From Entoloma clypeatum (lineage: Eukaryota; Basidiomycota; Agaricomycetes; Agaricales; Entolomataceae), in NCBI GenBank assembly GCA_963565915.1, contig OY751493.1:2852001-2916000 (forward strand): DNA of 64,000 nucleotides, in the 5' to 3' direction. The position numbers and the translations under genes were made by a program. The notes beneath the pieces are model-generated. The model was not told the DNA's origin. It did not search any database and saw nothing but the letters and a program-made list of their open reading frames with translations. This document shows, in pieces, positions 53,237 to 63,866 of this stretch (position 1 is its first letter; each line of letters opens with the position of its first letter).

Positions 53237-55290
53237 TCAACCCATGTCCCATTTGGCCACAACACCGCAGCCTTGGTAAAATCTCCCGCCTCGGCTCGAT
53301 AAGTGTACTGCCAAGAAAGATGTCAAGACCAAGCCCGTCCCGATAATTTTCTGTGTATTACTTACCGCAAGTCTAAAGAAGTGAGGAAGCGCGGGGTCAA
53401 AGGCAGCGAGCGAAAATTGGACCGCAGGACCCAGATATCTCTCAACATCATCTACAAGAAGGGAGAACCCGTCCCATTCCCCTGTAAGATTAGCCCACTT
53501 GATAGTCTGATTGACCAGAGGAATTGAGACATTGTAATTTGTCGAATTGGTCAGGAAAGTTGGCAAAAGAGATCCCTGTGGTCCATCTCGTTGGAGCTGC
53601 CAAATTCCATGAAGATCTTGGAAAGTAGATAAAAAAAACCAGAAAAATACCTCTGTGGCCGTCTGCAGAATGGAGTCAAATCCGAAAGCTGCGATGCCGT
53701 TCAAAAACAGCCCGAGAAGGAAACCTTGATAAATAGCAGATAATCTGGTGGGAAAGGCGGTCCCAGGAATGAGAATCATAGCGATGATATAATGGTGCAG
53801 TCGTAGTTGCAGTCCAGGTAGCAAAGCGATTATAAGGGTGACCAGACCTCCTAGGACATACCACCCAAGATAGTACGGCAACCAACCAGTTTTACGGATG
53901 ACACGAACCTGATTGGTGACGATTGCTGCGAGAATGACGACAACGATCACAAGCGAGGCTATGCCACCCGATCTCTTGGACAAATCAGATGCCATCAAAC
54001 GACTAATGGGTATCCTCTCAGTCGTGAGGTTGGCTAGCACGCCAATCCAAAACGGCGCCAGGTACAAAACTGCACCTTCCAGAGGTATTTTGGAAGAAAA
54101 TAGAGGAAGGGTGAAGCGGAAAGCCAGCCGCCAGAATGTGTATGCGATAAAGAGTGCCGGAAGAAAGGTGCCAAACGCGGCACCCAATGGAGGCGGTGAT
54201 GCTCGAGGCTGCGAAAATAAAGAGATATGCCAATACCCGATACAGACGAGGCACCAATAAAGAACGATCGGTTGAGGTCGGAGGATGACGAACAAAATCC
54301 AGGTGACCGCGACATTGAACGCAAGTGCGGAGTTGTGGTAGTCGATGCAATGGGTAAGAGATGTAGAGTGGCTGAAGCGAAATGAAAGGGGGAAGACTGT
54401 CGGAAACCCGACCGATGTGAGTCCATGCGCGGTTGTCGGCAGAAAACTCGTGAAATTGCCGATGAGCTCTAGCGATGTACACCCTCCTTTAGACTCGCTA
54501 ATCATTCCTCTGAAAACCATGCCGTTGATTCAGGGAGAAACATATAACGAGGTTGGATACGCACGCTTGAATTGCAGCAGCACAGATGAAACTGTCCCCT
54601 CGGTATGTTTGCAGCTCATCTCCCCCACCAACGACTAGCGGTTGATACGCGACCTGTGCACCACCGATGGTCCTCGGATTTTGCAAAATAACAGTGGCAC
54701 ACTGCGCAGGACATCGGAAGTCGAAGGTCGAGTTGCTAAACGGGGAACACAGTTGGCCGTCTAAGGCGCATTGATCATTAGAAATCCAAAAGGTTGATGT
54801 ACAGCTGAGATAGGAGGATGCGGGAGTGAGAAATGACTGTGCGCGCGAGAAGAAAGCGAACGCTATGAGGTATGCTGTCCCGAAGACGAATAAAAACCAG
54901 GGGCTAGTCAGGGGCTTGAACGACCTAAGGACCATAGACTCCAAAGGTAGTTGGAAATGCCATTTTTGCAGTTTCAAATGAATATCTAAAATGGGGGCAG
55001 GTTCTAAGGACGGTGGGTGAATTGCATTCTAGGTTATTGTGTTGAGCAATACCTGGCGGAAAAACTTTAGGACTGGGACCTCTCCAATACTCCAGGAAAC
55101 GGGTGATACGTGTGTGGGTCCAAGGATATCTGGCGATGATCGTCTTTCTGCGACGGGCTGCCCAGGATTCGCCAAGTTGAGAAGTTGATTCATTGGCGGA
55201 CTGAGAAAGCCAAAAGGCATCGGGTTTACCGTGGAAATCCTCGTTACTGGCGTGAAGGGATGGACTCTCGGAGCTTGGGCCATCTCCCAT
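53237..55290 (-). CDS. LCCL-domain multipass membrane protein
   Basis: Begins MGDGPSSESPSLHASNEDFH with a disordered cytosolic N-terminus. ARRRKTIIARYPWTHTRITR and FLEYWRGPSPKVFPP follow, and after an intron comes a first TM (PWFLFVFGTAYLIAFAFFS). The LCCL domain follows: CTSTFWISNDQCALDGQLCS, CPAQCATVILQNP, YRGDSFICAAAIQAG, GGCTSLELIG, with the paired cysteines and AAIxAG of the family. After it come about seven to eight TM helices (for example VAVTWILFVILRPQPIVLYW, IASLVIVVVILAAIVTNQ and YLGWYVLGGLVTLIIALLPG). Fungal LCCL membrane proteins are widespread but functionally uncharacterised. The exon join GC|A at the intron after SFICAAAIQ restores AAIQAGMI. Confidence 0.86.
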
Positions 55291-55402
55291 GAGATGGTTT
55301 GTGGACGATGCGGTCTTGTCACACGTTGGTTACAATAAAAGGTGATCATCGCAACAAGATAATTTATTCCGCTACACACATCTATGTACTAATCAGATGG
55401 TC

Positions 55403-56123
55403 TCAAGGGCCGACTGTTTATGGTCGCAAAAAGTGAACATGCAACGGAAGACTAGAGCGGACACCACTTACGATAGTCGTAAACCAGACGACACTCGATG
55501 TCTTCGCCCTTTGGCCCTGTGAATTTAACATGTCTAACATATCGCCTCTCGTTATCGACAATCTCCATCCCCCAAGTCTGAGCGGAATCAGCCGGGGGTG
55601 GTCCAATGGTCCGCAAAACATATCGCACCTGGTTGGCAATCCAGGTAGTTCCACTCTTGGGCGTATCGCTCTCGACATACGACTGTATCACGCCACATTC
55701 GACCGTGTCTTCGGTCCAACTCTTCTTCAAGAACTCCTCGTCCAAAATGTCGACCTTTGTTCTCCTGGATTTACCAATGACGTGGCCAAATATGTGGTCA
55801 TTGTTAGGGGTCTCTTTCCACCATAGGGTCCTCTTTTCGGAGGTCCCCGGGATACCACCGGTGAGGGTCTGCTCAATGTCGAGGTGCTCGATGCCTTCAT
55901 GGTCCTTGTAGTGCTTTATGGTGAGAGTGACGGTACTATGAACGATTGCCTTTCTCTTGAGCCAACCAACGCCTTGGAGACTAAGGATGTCTTCGAGGTT
56001 GGTGTCACTGAAGGTTTTGTTCTGGAAATGTGTGAGTTCATTGGACAATATCTTGAAGGTGAATCTCACCAGGACGAATCTGCCAGTGATGTCGCGAATG
56101 GTGAGGCTATCGGGTGCAGCCAT
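55403..56123 (-). CDS. Conserved fungal protein, calycin/lipocalin-like size, function unknown
   Basis: ATG at 56123 (MAAPDSLTIRDITGRFVL), four exons. Three introns were set by comparison with the pattern I remember for related fungal proteins: after GRFVL (donor at 56069, in-frame and stop-free, so easily missed), after WIANQ (also in-frame), and a final one giving the tail VYDYLGP. The protein is about 185 aa with repeated beta-strand-like segments (NKTFSDTNLEDILSLQGVGW, AIVHSTVTLTIKHYKDHEGI, LDIEQTLTGGIPGTSEKRTL, WTEDTVECGVIQSYVESDTP, RRYVRHVKFTGPKGED). This is consistent with a small ligand-binding beta-barrel, but that is inference. No signal peptide is seen. Confidence 0.75.
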
Positions 56124-56173
56124 GTTGGAGTGAAAAGGAGGAGTTTTTGAGTATATGAAGGCTTGTTGAGGAA

Positions 56174-56791
56174 TCACATGTTTCGATGGGTAGAGTACAA
56201 TGTGACCACCTTCCACGCTGCATCCTTCCCCCGTTCCCATGCTTGAGGTCCTCTGGCCTCATCACCACCAAACTCAACCATCAGTCCGTCCTTGGTCCAG
56301 TCACACCATATCCCGATAGATCCCGAGGACGGGCCTGCACCTCCCCCTTTGCGATTTGGTTCACCAAGACAGGCGACAAACTCTTTTCCAGTGGTGCTAC
56401 GCGTAATGGCGAGATGATCGGGGCGCTGCTTGTCCTCTACCTCTCCTCCAACGTCGACCACAACTGAAGGCAAAACGAATGATGAAAATGCTAGCTCAGC
56501 GGTGCGGGCAGAGGTGCCTTTGGACCTGGCATTCGGCTCGGCGGGTATATTGTAGATATCAATGCTGTCCAGCACTAGTTGGTCATCGGCCAATTGAGCG
56601 AGGGTCGCTCCAGTGGTTGGTTTGTAACCGGGAAGAGGAGAGAAGTGAAGGCTCAAGCCAAGGGCGTAGTAGTTGAGGTAGACAGCATCTGAATAGGACT
56701 TGACGTCTGGTGCTGGGATGGGGGTTGCAAGGGACGAGAGGTAATCTGACAAGAGGTGTGAGGATGGATTGAGACCAAGAAGTTGTCTCAT
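56174..56791 (-). CDS. Conserved fungal protein of 205 aa, function unknown
   Basis: Single-exon frame from MRQLLGLNPSSHLLSDYLSS to TLYSTHRNM. It contains SYSDAVYLNYYALGLSLHFS, an acidic VDVGGEVEDKQRPD segment, and IGIWCDWTKDGLMVEFGGDE. No catalytic motif or targeting signal is clear. The ATG at 56791 starts inside the tetranucleotide CATG, whose other strand is the first in-frame ATG of the divergent seipin gene. Confidence 0.7.
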   Translation of the reverse strand: MRQLLGLNPSSHLLSDYLSSLATPIPAPDVKSYSDAVYLNYYALGLSLHFSPLPGYKPTTGATLAQLADDQLVLDSIDIYNIPAEPNARSKGTSARTAELAFSSFVLPSVVVDVGGEVEDKQRPDHLAITRSTTGKEFVACLGEPNRKGGGAGPSSGSIGIWCDWTKDGLMVEFGGDEARGPQAWERGKDAAWKVVTLYSTHRNM

Positions 56792-56822
56792 GGTTGATGA
56801 TTACAAAGACTCGTCGCTCAGT

Positions 56823-58025
56823 ATGGACAACGCTCGTCCCTCCACCCTCGACACCTTTGACGATGCCGACGCCGACGCCGACGCCGACCCTTTTCTCGCC
56901 TCTAGCGCGGTATCGATCCCAACCCGTCTCTTCCTCTCTTCCATTGTCACCATCTTCAACACCCTCAGACCTTACATTCCACAGCTCGTTCCTGTTTTCG
57001 TTTGTATTCTTCTCATACCTGCCGTCGTTCTCGTGTCTGTCTTTGCTGGCTTCCTCGTATGGAGGAATATTGCAGTGTCCTGGGATGCACCCATCCATCT
57101 CCAATTCGGGTACGCTGCCTCTTCCATCCCTGAACAAACACCTGACATCCATCTCAGAGATGGGCAGCCACCGTACGCCAGTACGCCGCTTCCACCATTC
57201 GTTCCTCAGCGCTATGATATATCTGTACTATTGACCATCCCCGCTGTCGAATCAAATTTTGCCTTGGGAAATTTCATGACCGCCTTAACACTGACAACAC
57301 CTTCCAACCAGACATTGGCCTCAGTTCGTCAACCCGTGAGTCTTCCCTCTATTCCTTTACACACTGCCATATTCGTGCCAGGCAATCGCATACTCACCCC
57401 AACCGTCGTTCTTTCGCCAAAAACCCAATACAATCACGATCAGTGTTCGCATGCTCTCCTCCTTTCACCTAGGCTCCTCCGATATCGTCGCATCCGTCCA
57501 AATAGGGCGGCGGGACAGTTGGAGCAGTGTTAGCAGCGGGACAGCACGTGAGTTGAGCGTCATATCTGCTTCAATTCGTGGCTCCGTCGTCCATTATGGT
57601 ATCAGGTAACGAGGATCTTTGGGGTCCTAAATTGCATTCCTCTAAATAAAAACAACAGAGGCCTCGTGGCTCGCTTCCCGATGACATCTGCCCTGTTATC
57701 TACGGCCACTTTTATGGCGGTTTTGTCGTGCATGTTGGCGGCCTGCACGCTTCCTACAGCATTACGGAGTGCATACCAAGCAGTTTCTGTCAGACCCGAA
57801 ATCGAATCTGCAAGCAAAAAATTACCGTCAACTGCGGTCACCCCCGAATTTGATACTAAACCCCTTACTCGAAGACGCAAATCCAAAGCTCGTCTCGGCA
57901 CCAAAAGAACTGTCAGCAGCTGTGTTTTTATTCATCAAGTTTGCCTCCTGCTAAAATCCTTGCCATTAGGGGTCCAGAGCCCAAGCTTCCGCCGTCTCCA
58001 CATCTCAAGCCAAAGATTCCATTAG
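56823..58025 (+). CDS. Seipin (lipid-droplet biogenesis protein)
   Basis: MDNARPSTLDTFDDADADAD starts a short disordered N-terminus with a (DA)n run, followed by TM1 (LVPVFVCILLIPAVVLVSVF). The luminal beta-sandwich with the seipin signature follows: RYDISVLLTIPAVESNFALG, NFMTALTLTTPSNQTLASVR, then after an intron AIAYSPQPSFFRQKPNTITI, SDIVASVQIGRRDSWSS, ARELSVISASIRGSVVHYG and RGLVARFPMTSALLSTATFM (TM2). Seipin assembles as a ring at ER-lipid-droplet contacts. A start at 56790 (MVDDYKDSSLS) is also in frame. The C-terminal tail after about 57910 may have one more intron, so the end is uncertain. Confidence 0.87.
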
Positions 58026-58490
58026 GCGAAGGGCGTCAAGAATATCTGACATCGATTCATGACGCCGGTTTTGTTCTGAATTTATTCTTCTAATCACCCT
58101 CCCCAGTAGACTGTATATCGTACTCCCTTGACATTTCTGCGCCAACGTTCATTGGGACATATTTTTGATGAGAGGTCAGGCAAACTACAGGTGAAACCAC
58201 CAAATCACTTTTTCGAATTCCTTGTATCCCTAGTATGTAGTCTTCAGTGGAGTTTTGTGGCAAGTGCCAACCAGCGGTAATTATTGCAAAATCATGATAT
58301 CTCTTTCCATTGTACTTGAACCCATTCCCTTGCTGTTGACTTCCAATCTTCCTCTTCCTCTTTGAATGTCCACCTTCGAAATTCAGAACCTATTCTCTGT
58401 GCAAGCATACATGTGATCACAGATGGAAGTCGGGGTATTAGGAAACTGGTCATTCATTGAAACATCCAAGGTATTTTGACTGACAATCCA
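58026..58490. other. Intergenic, no supported gene
   Basis: About 460 bp AT-rich DNA after seipin. No conserved frame. It may include the lost 5' end of the SDR pseudogene. Confidence 0.45.
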
Positions 58491-58498
58491 CGATATCC

Positions 58499-59338
58499 CA
58501 TAGGTTTCGACCGGCTTCATCAAGAATGGTGCAAAGGTCTGCAGTTTGAAGGATATGTATTATGATTCGGTGCTGCCGCTCACACCAGGTTACAGGTCTA
58601 TCTTTCTTCTCGGTCGGCAAAAGACTGCGAGGAAACTGCCAAAAAGCTGACTGCCCTCGGCCCTGGAAAGTGCATAGCTATCCCAGCAGACCTCCAGCAT
58701 TATGAAGAGGTTGAAAAACTCGCCAGCGAGGGAGCACGCTTTCCATGTTTTGGTTAACAATGTGGGTGCAGCTTGCGGAGCCGCTATCGACGATTTCCCC
58801 ACAAGTCGGTAGTCTTGCTCTTCTCGGATCCTCCGTTCTAAATCCAACGATTAGGATACGGCTTTCACGAAGATCCTCACCTTGAATCTACAACGGGTCT
58901 TCACAGTCACGAAAAAGTCCTGCATTTGCTTCGCATCGCTGCTTCTCCCAGTAAAAAGAGCGAAATCTATGTAAATTGTATCTTATGGCGCATATTGACG
59001 TATTGAATGGATAGGTTGGTTCGATCAAAGGGTTGACTTGTTCCAGATACGCATACTCTGCATCCAAAGCCGCCCTTTACCACCCAGTGAGTCGCCAGAT
59101 GGCTTCCAAGCTCGGATGGGAAGGTATAGCTTCCAATACCAAAGTAGGCATCTATCCCCTCTTTGATTTGTTCTCAGTGACTACATACACTTTGGCTACT
59201 ATTGGGAAACCCTTGTTGGCTTCAACTCCCTTGAGACGATTCGGAAGGCCTGAAGACGTGGCCGGGCGCCTTTCTAGGCAAGCCACGCAGCAGGGGCATA
59301 CTGCAACGGTGCAACCATCATTTCAGACTGCGATCTAA
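58499..59338 (+). pseudogene. Decayed short-chain dehydrogenase/reductase (RhlG-like SDR)
   Basis: Fragments of an SDR appear in order: TGFIKNGAKV, VYLSSRSAKDCEETAKKLTA, LGPGKCIAIPADLQHYEEVE, HVLVNNVG (the NNxG motif), FTKILTLNLQRVFTVTKK, YAYSASKAALYH (the YxxxK catalytic pair), KLGWEGIASN, and LRRFGRPEDVAG. The glycine-rich cofactor loop at the N-terminus is missing. A frameshift lies near 58735 before HVLVNN, the Ser-containing strand before YSASK is absent, and the C-terminal VDGG strand is gone. The fragments most resemble fungal relatives of RhlG-type 3-oxoacyl reductases. No functional protein can be made. Confidence 0.75.
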
Positions 59339-59499
59339 TCCTTTCAGCCAGGAATTCAGGCGACAGGCGCTTAAACAACAGTCGAAGCTCTGACTCGTTT
59401 CTGTCGGCTGCATATATATATACACCGTGAATCCATTAATTTAAAGAAAGGGATATAGAGAACACCTGCACGTCGGAGCAAGTCCACCCTATGTCGAAA

Positions 59500-60427
59500 T
59501 CAAGTCGTCTCGGATCGAACAGTTTCTTCCTTGCCGCCGTCAGTTTCTTTCGTCTGTATTTCGACCTCGATGTCGCCCTTCTGAGTCTCATTTCTGACGT
59601 CTTTGCTTTCCGCAGAAGAGGGGCCACTCAATCCCTTGACCAGTTCCCCCGCATCGTCTCCATCAAGTCCTAACTCCTCTACCAGATTTCTGAGCTCTTC
59701 TTCAGTTACATGTACACCCTGTAGTCCATACCCTTCGAGCTCTGTGCTGACATCAAAGGCGTCTTTCTGCTTGTTGACCGGGATTGTTTTCCCTTTGAGA
59801 GGAGAATCGGGTGGTTGAGCAAGTATCTTCTTTCTGATATGATCTGGCGTCATTTGCAAAGGCGCAACAGCACCTGGTACACCAACGGGGTTGGCCGGGA
59901 GTGCAGACTCATCTTCATCAGCTTCCCAGGATTCATTCAGGCGCAAAAACGTCGTCAAGTCACCGCTCTCAACGGCGTCTTCGCTACGACCACTATGTCA
60001 AGGCAGAACTACAGGAGGATCAAGACACCCACAAATCAGAGAAAGTCTATGTACATCGTGAGCGGAAGTTGCGAGATGTTGTTGAGACAGAACATACTCC
60101 AGGGAATCGGCCGCCCACAAGGATTCCTGGAAGCTGCTGCTTGCCTGAACTCTAGCTTTAGCAGAGTCGTCGTTGAGACATTGGTGAGGGAAATACTACT
60201 TGATGGTGCTTTCCGCTTCCAGAGCCTCTTAGCAGCTTCATCAGAGGCTAGATCATAAGATGTGAAGGGTATCTTCTTGACTTGCAAGATACGCAGGATG
60301 TATTCTGGTGATGCGGAGGTCACTTTTGGTCTGCTTCCAGTGAATAGGTTAGTCTACCTTGCCTCTGTCTCAGAGCCGGCTGAGAAGCTATGGTGGTCAG
60401 ATACACTCCAATCGGCGGTGAAGGCAT
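59500..60427 (-). CDS. SH3BGRL/glutaredoxin-like protein
   Basis: Five exons (60358-60427, 60200-60304, 60098-60144, 60033-60046, 59500-59983) join in phase to 239 aa. The thioredoxin-fold N-terminal domain reads MPSPPIGVYLTTIASQPALR, EYILRILQVKKIPFTSYDLA, then SSKQQLPGILVGGRFPG, TFSDFEDAVESGDLTTFLRL. It matches the SH3-binding glutamic-acid-rich family, which lacks the redox CxxC, as here. The C-terminal ~150 residues are acidic and disordered. The fourth exon is only 14 nt and is required for the GTFSDFED join. Divergent from the tyrosine phosphatase with 71 bp between starts. Confidence 0.85.
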
Positions 60428-60498
60428 CTTATGTTGTTGGATGAGATAACAAAGTGGCTGTGTGGCGACATCGATCATCACTATTACTTGCACTCTCC

Positions 60499-61233
60499 AT
60501 GTCTGCGCCTAGCCTACCTACGGGCCCTAAGACCGTCAAAATACTGGTTGTATGCCTAGGTACTGGGCATCCCCTCTTCTCTCGCGCGCAGAGAGAGTGA
60601 TTGTCATGCTTCGCGTTGAAGGAAATATCTGCCGATCGCCTATGGGTGAGGCCGTTTTGAAGGATATTTCAAGGAAGCGGGGCTTGGATCTCGTGGTTGA
60701 CAGTGCCGGAATCGCGGAATATCATGTCGGCGAAGAGCCAGATGAAAGGTACGGCTGACGAAACCTGCTCCGTCGTTGGCAGTACAATATCCCGATAACA
60801 GAACTGTATCCATCTGCGAAAAGGTAGCGCTCGACTTTACTCTTCAGAGCTGAGGTAAACTCTCAAGAACGGCGGTCAGCATGGCATCCCCATTTCCTGT
60901 CTCGCCCGACAGATTACCACGTCCGATTTCACCAATTTCACCCATATTCTGGCTGCCGACGGGAACAACTTGAGAGATTTGATGCGCAAGAAACCCAGTA
61001 ATTCGACGGCCGATATCCGTTTGTGGGGAGCTTACTTGGACAACAAGCCAATCCGGGATCCATATTATGGTGCAAATGTAAGCAAAGGTGGATTGTTAAT
61101 GAGACTCGCTCCTACTTATACTATTCAGGATGGGTTCGAGGCAGTCTTCGAACAATGTACACGCCTCTCAAACGCTTTCCTGGATAAAGTGTTTGGACAA
61201 GACGATCGGGGGACACAGGATTCATCAGGGTGA
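60499..61233 (+). CDS. Low-molecular-weight protein tyrosine phosphatase (Ltp1/Stp1 family)
   Basis: Exons 60499-60559, 60622-60748, 60802-60823, 60868-61077 and 61129-61233 give 174 aa. The active-site loop is VCLGNICRSPMGEAVL (C-x5-R), split by the first intron between Leu and Gly-Asn, and the general acid Asp is in RDPYYG. Other blocks: VVDSAGIAEYHVGEEPDER, RQITTSDFTNFTHILAADGN, and FEAVFEQCTRLSNAFLDKVF. Size and motif order are standard for LMW-PTPs, cytosolic cysteine phosphatases acting on phosphotyrosine. A frame reading through intron 1 offers a false ATG start (MLRVEGNICRS) that would drop half of the P-loop. Confidence 0.94.
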
Positions 61234-61319
61234 CTAAACACAGTTTTTGGTCAGTCAAGTAGTGAATTCGTAACTTAGGTTCATGGACTCACAGATCTAA
61301 CCGTGGAAATGGCGGCCCA

Positions 61320-63783
61320 CTAACGGTGGGTAGGCATGCTGACGGATGCGCGAGTACCCACTGCGTCTACAGCTCTCCAGAGACTGGTCGTGGTCTACCG
61401 AAGGGAAAATTTTAGGTTCGAATTCACCCACATACTTGTTTTTACCTTGTTTTGAGTGTAGAAGTTGATGCCACTGGAGAAAAAGATCTCGTGTCAGATC
61501 GTCATCCTCCGACATCATAATGTGAATATTTTTACCTTTTACCGTAGAATCCAATGTCACCCAAGAAGCTTCCCTGGCATCACTAATGAGTACCACCTTC
61601 CGCTGTTTGTAAGCTTCACTTACCTTGTTTCCACTCCACGAGAACATAGGCAATGGGACGGGGATGGGGACATTAATACCAATTTGACCGATATTGACAT
61701 CGCTTTCAAATTTGCGTGCGGTCGCGCCAGACTGTGTGAATATGGCAGTTCCATTGCCATACTTGTTTGAATTGATGATATCTATAGCCTCATCGAGAGT
61801 GTCGACCTTCAATACGACGAGGACCGGTCCAAAAATTTCCTCCCTTGTCAACAATGCATGAGCATAAGGACAGGCTGTGGCCAGGAAACATACTGATAGC
61901 ATTTCATGGTCGTATTGGCCTCAATTACGGTCGGACCGACGAAGTTGCCCTGAGGGTAAGCAGAAACCTCAATCCCGCGGCCATCCAGATGGATATTCCC
62001 GCCGTCTTGTTCAGCAGAAGTGATTAAACCAGTTACTCTTTTCTTTGCCGCAGGTGAGATCAGCGGACCCCTGCGAGCAATTGGTCAATCCGAGGCGAGC
62101 ACCATTACCGTGAGACTTACAGATCTGCGCCTCCCTCAAAGCCGCCATTAACTTTCAGTTGTTTGGCGCGATCAATGAGCTCCGGAAGCCAAGCCTGAGC
62201 TTCACCGACGAGTATAGCTAACGGTATTAACCCTTAAGAAGAAGCCCGAACAGATACAGGGAAAGTACTCGCCAACAGATATTGCCATGCATCGTTGCCC
62301 AGCAGCTTGACAAATTGTCAGCTATAGCAGGAAAATTTACAAGATATAATTACCTCCAAATGCGGCACCCACAATTGAATTGAGAGCAAGGTTCGTGTTC
62401 GCTAGAGAGTCCAGTCAGATCAGTCGCTCTGAAAGGGAAATTCGACGAACCGTCTGGCATGAGAACGGCATGGTTCTTTGCACCCATGTTCGACTGTAGT
62501 GATCATATGATTGTGGACAGTTTTCACACGGAGAAGAGAATCTTACTTGAACACGTTTACCGTTCTTGGTCCCACTGCATCTCAATGATTACTTTTACTC
62601 AACCCAAGGTACGAAGTCGACTGACCGTTCGTATATGTGTTTTCCTGCACGATCTCCTCCAACAAAGCTAATGGCCTTGATTTCAGGATGATCACAGATT
62701 GCATTTACGGTGGAAATTGTTCCATGGACGACATTGAGGACACCTGCAGGTAAACCTTAAGGATAAAGATCCATTAGGATGGAGATGTACGGGTGGGGAT
62801 GGCTCGCCTACCAGCGCGTTGACACAACTCGGCAATCATCATTGCTGCGCCTGGGTCACGTTCGGAAGGCTTTAATACGAGGGTATTGCCTGTAACGGCA
62901 GCCATGGGTATCGTCCATAATGGAATCATTCTAAAAAGTCAATTTCGACACGAGATTGATGGGATCAAGGGCATGATGTCATACGCGGGGAAATTGAAGG
63001 GAGCGATGCTTGCACAAACCCCGAGGGGAAGCTTCCGGACGTACGTGTCCATGTCGTTGCTTACTAGAAGTCGCGATTCACTTGTGAAATCTGTGTTGGT
63101 CCCGGAAGTATACGATACCTTCGAGTTTGTCGCCCATGACTGTCGAGGTGATTCCTATCGCCGTCTCAGCAACTTGGAGCCCGCGAAGGAGATCACCCTG
63201 GGCATCTGTCTATGAATCAGAAAGTGCAGAACATTCGGAAAACAAGCAATGCAGACCGGCGATAGTCTTGCCTTGCTCGAGAACGATGCTGTCCGCTATT
63301 GCATCTGCATTCTCACGTATCAACTGTTGGAGGCTGAGCGAGTGTGAGGCTGGAGAGTGGGTAAGAAAGGCGACAAGACGCACTTCATTGCAAAGCGTTG
63401 CCGAGTCAGGACGCTGGTTTTGCTCCAAGTTTTGAATGCCTCAGACGCGGCATCGACGGCTTGGTCGAATTCATGACTAGTAGTCAGGGGCACACGGGAA
63501 AGTAACGTTTGTGTCGCCTGTGGAAATAACTTTTTGAGGGCGAGAAGGGGTGGAGGAAAGAGCGGGAACAGACTGGATCAAGGACATCGGCCCAGTCCGA
63601 CGACTTGCTATCGGTGAATTCGCCGCCAATGAGATTCTTGGTGGTGCCTCCGGTTGCACTGGTACCCTTCCAGTTCGCGGAGATTTGTTCTGCCCTTTGG
63701 AGGGCGACGGGGCTGAGGGCTTTGAGAGGAGCAGAGGTGGCAAAGGAGCGAACGCGGAGAGAGAGCTGCGACACGGACATCAT
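61320..63783 (-). CDS. Methylmalonate-semialdehyde dehydrogenase (acylating), mitochondrial
   Basis: Many-exon minus-strand gene. The ATG at 63783 gives [20 protein letters not shown], a typical presequence, then [20 protein letters not shown]. Internally GQRCMAIS contains the catalytic Cys. Later come [34 protein letters not shown], and the subfamily signature [18 protein letters not shown], followed after introns by [20 protein letters not shown] and [18 protein letters not shown]. This is the ALDH6A1 family: it converts malonate- and methylmalonate-semialdehyde to acetyl- and propionyl-CoA in valine, pyrimidine and inositol catabolism. The frame is open to an upstream ATG-less region, and the presequence supports 63783. 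The terminal three introns must be spliced to reach the stop at 61320. Confidence 0.92.
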
Positions 63784-63866
63784 GATGGTGGGAGCAGTGG
63801 TGAGGACCGACACGTGACCGTTGATGTGACGGGGAGGAGTCGTCACAGAAGATTTTGTCGTCGTTC

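Noticed and set aside
56866..56893. Minisatellite at the seipin N-terminus
   Set aside because: Only about five GACGCC hexamers, encoding a (DA)n run. Ordinary low-complexity coding sequence.
60601..60758. ATG at 60606 as start of the tyrosine phosphatase
   Set aside because: It lies inside intron 1 and would remove the catalytic Cys half of the P-loop. The exon from 60499 completes VCLGNICRS.
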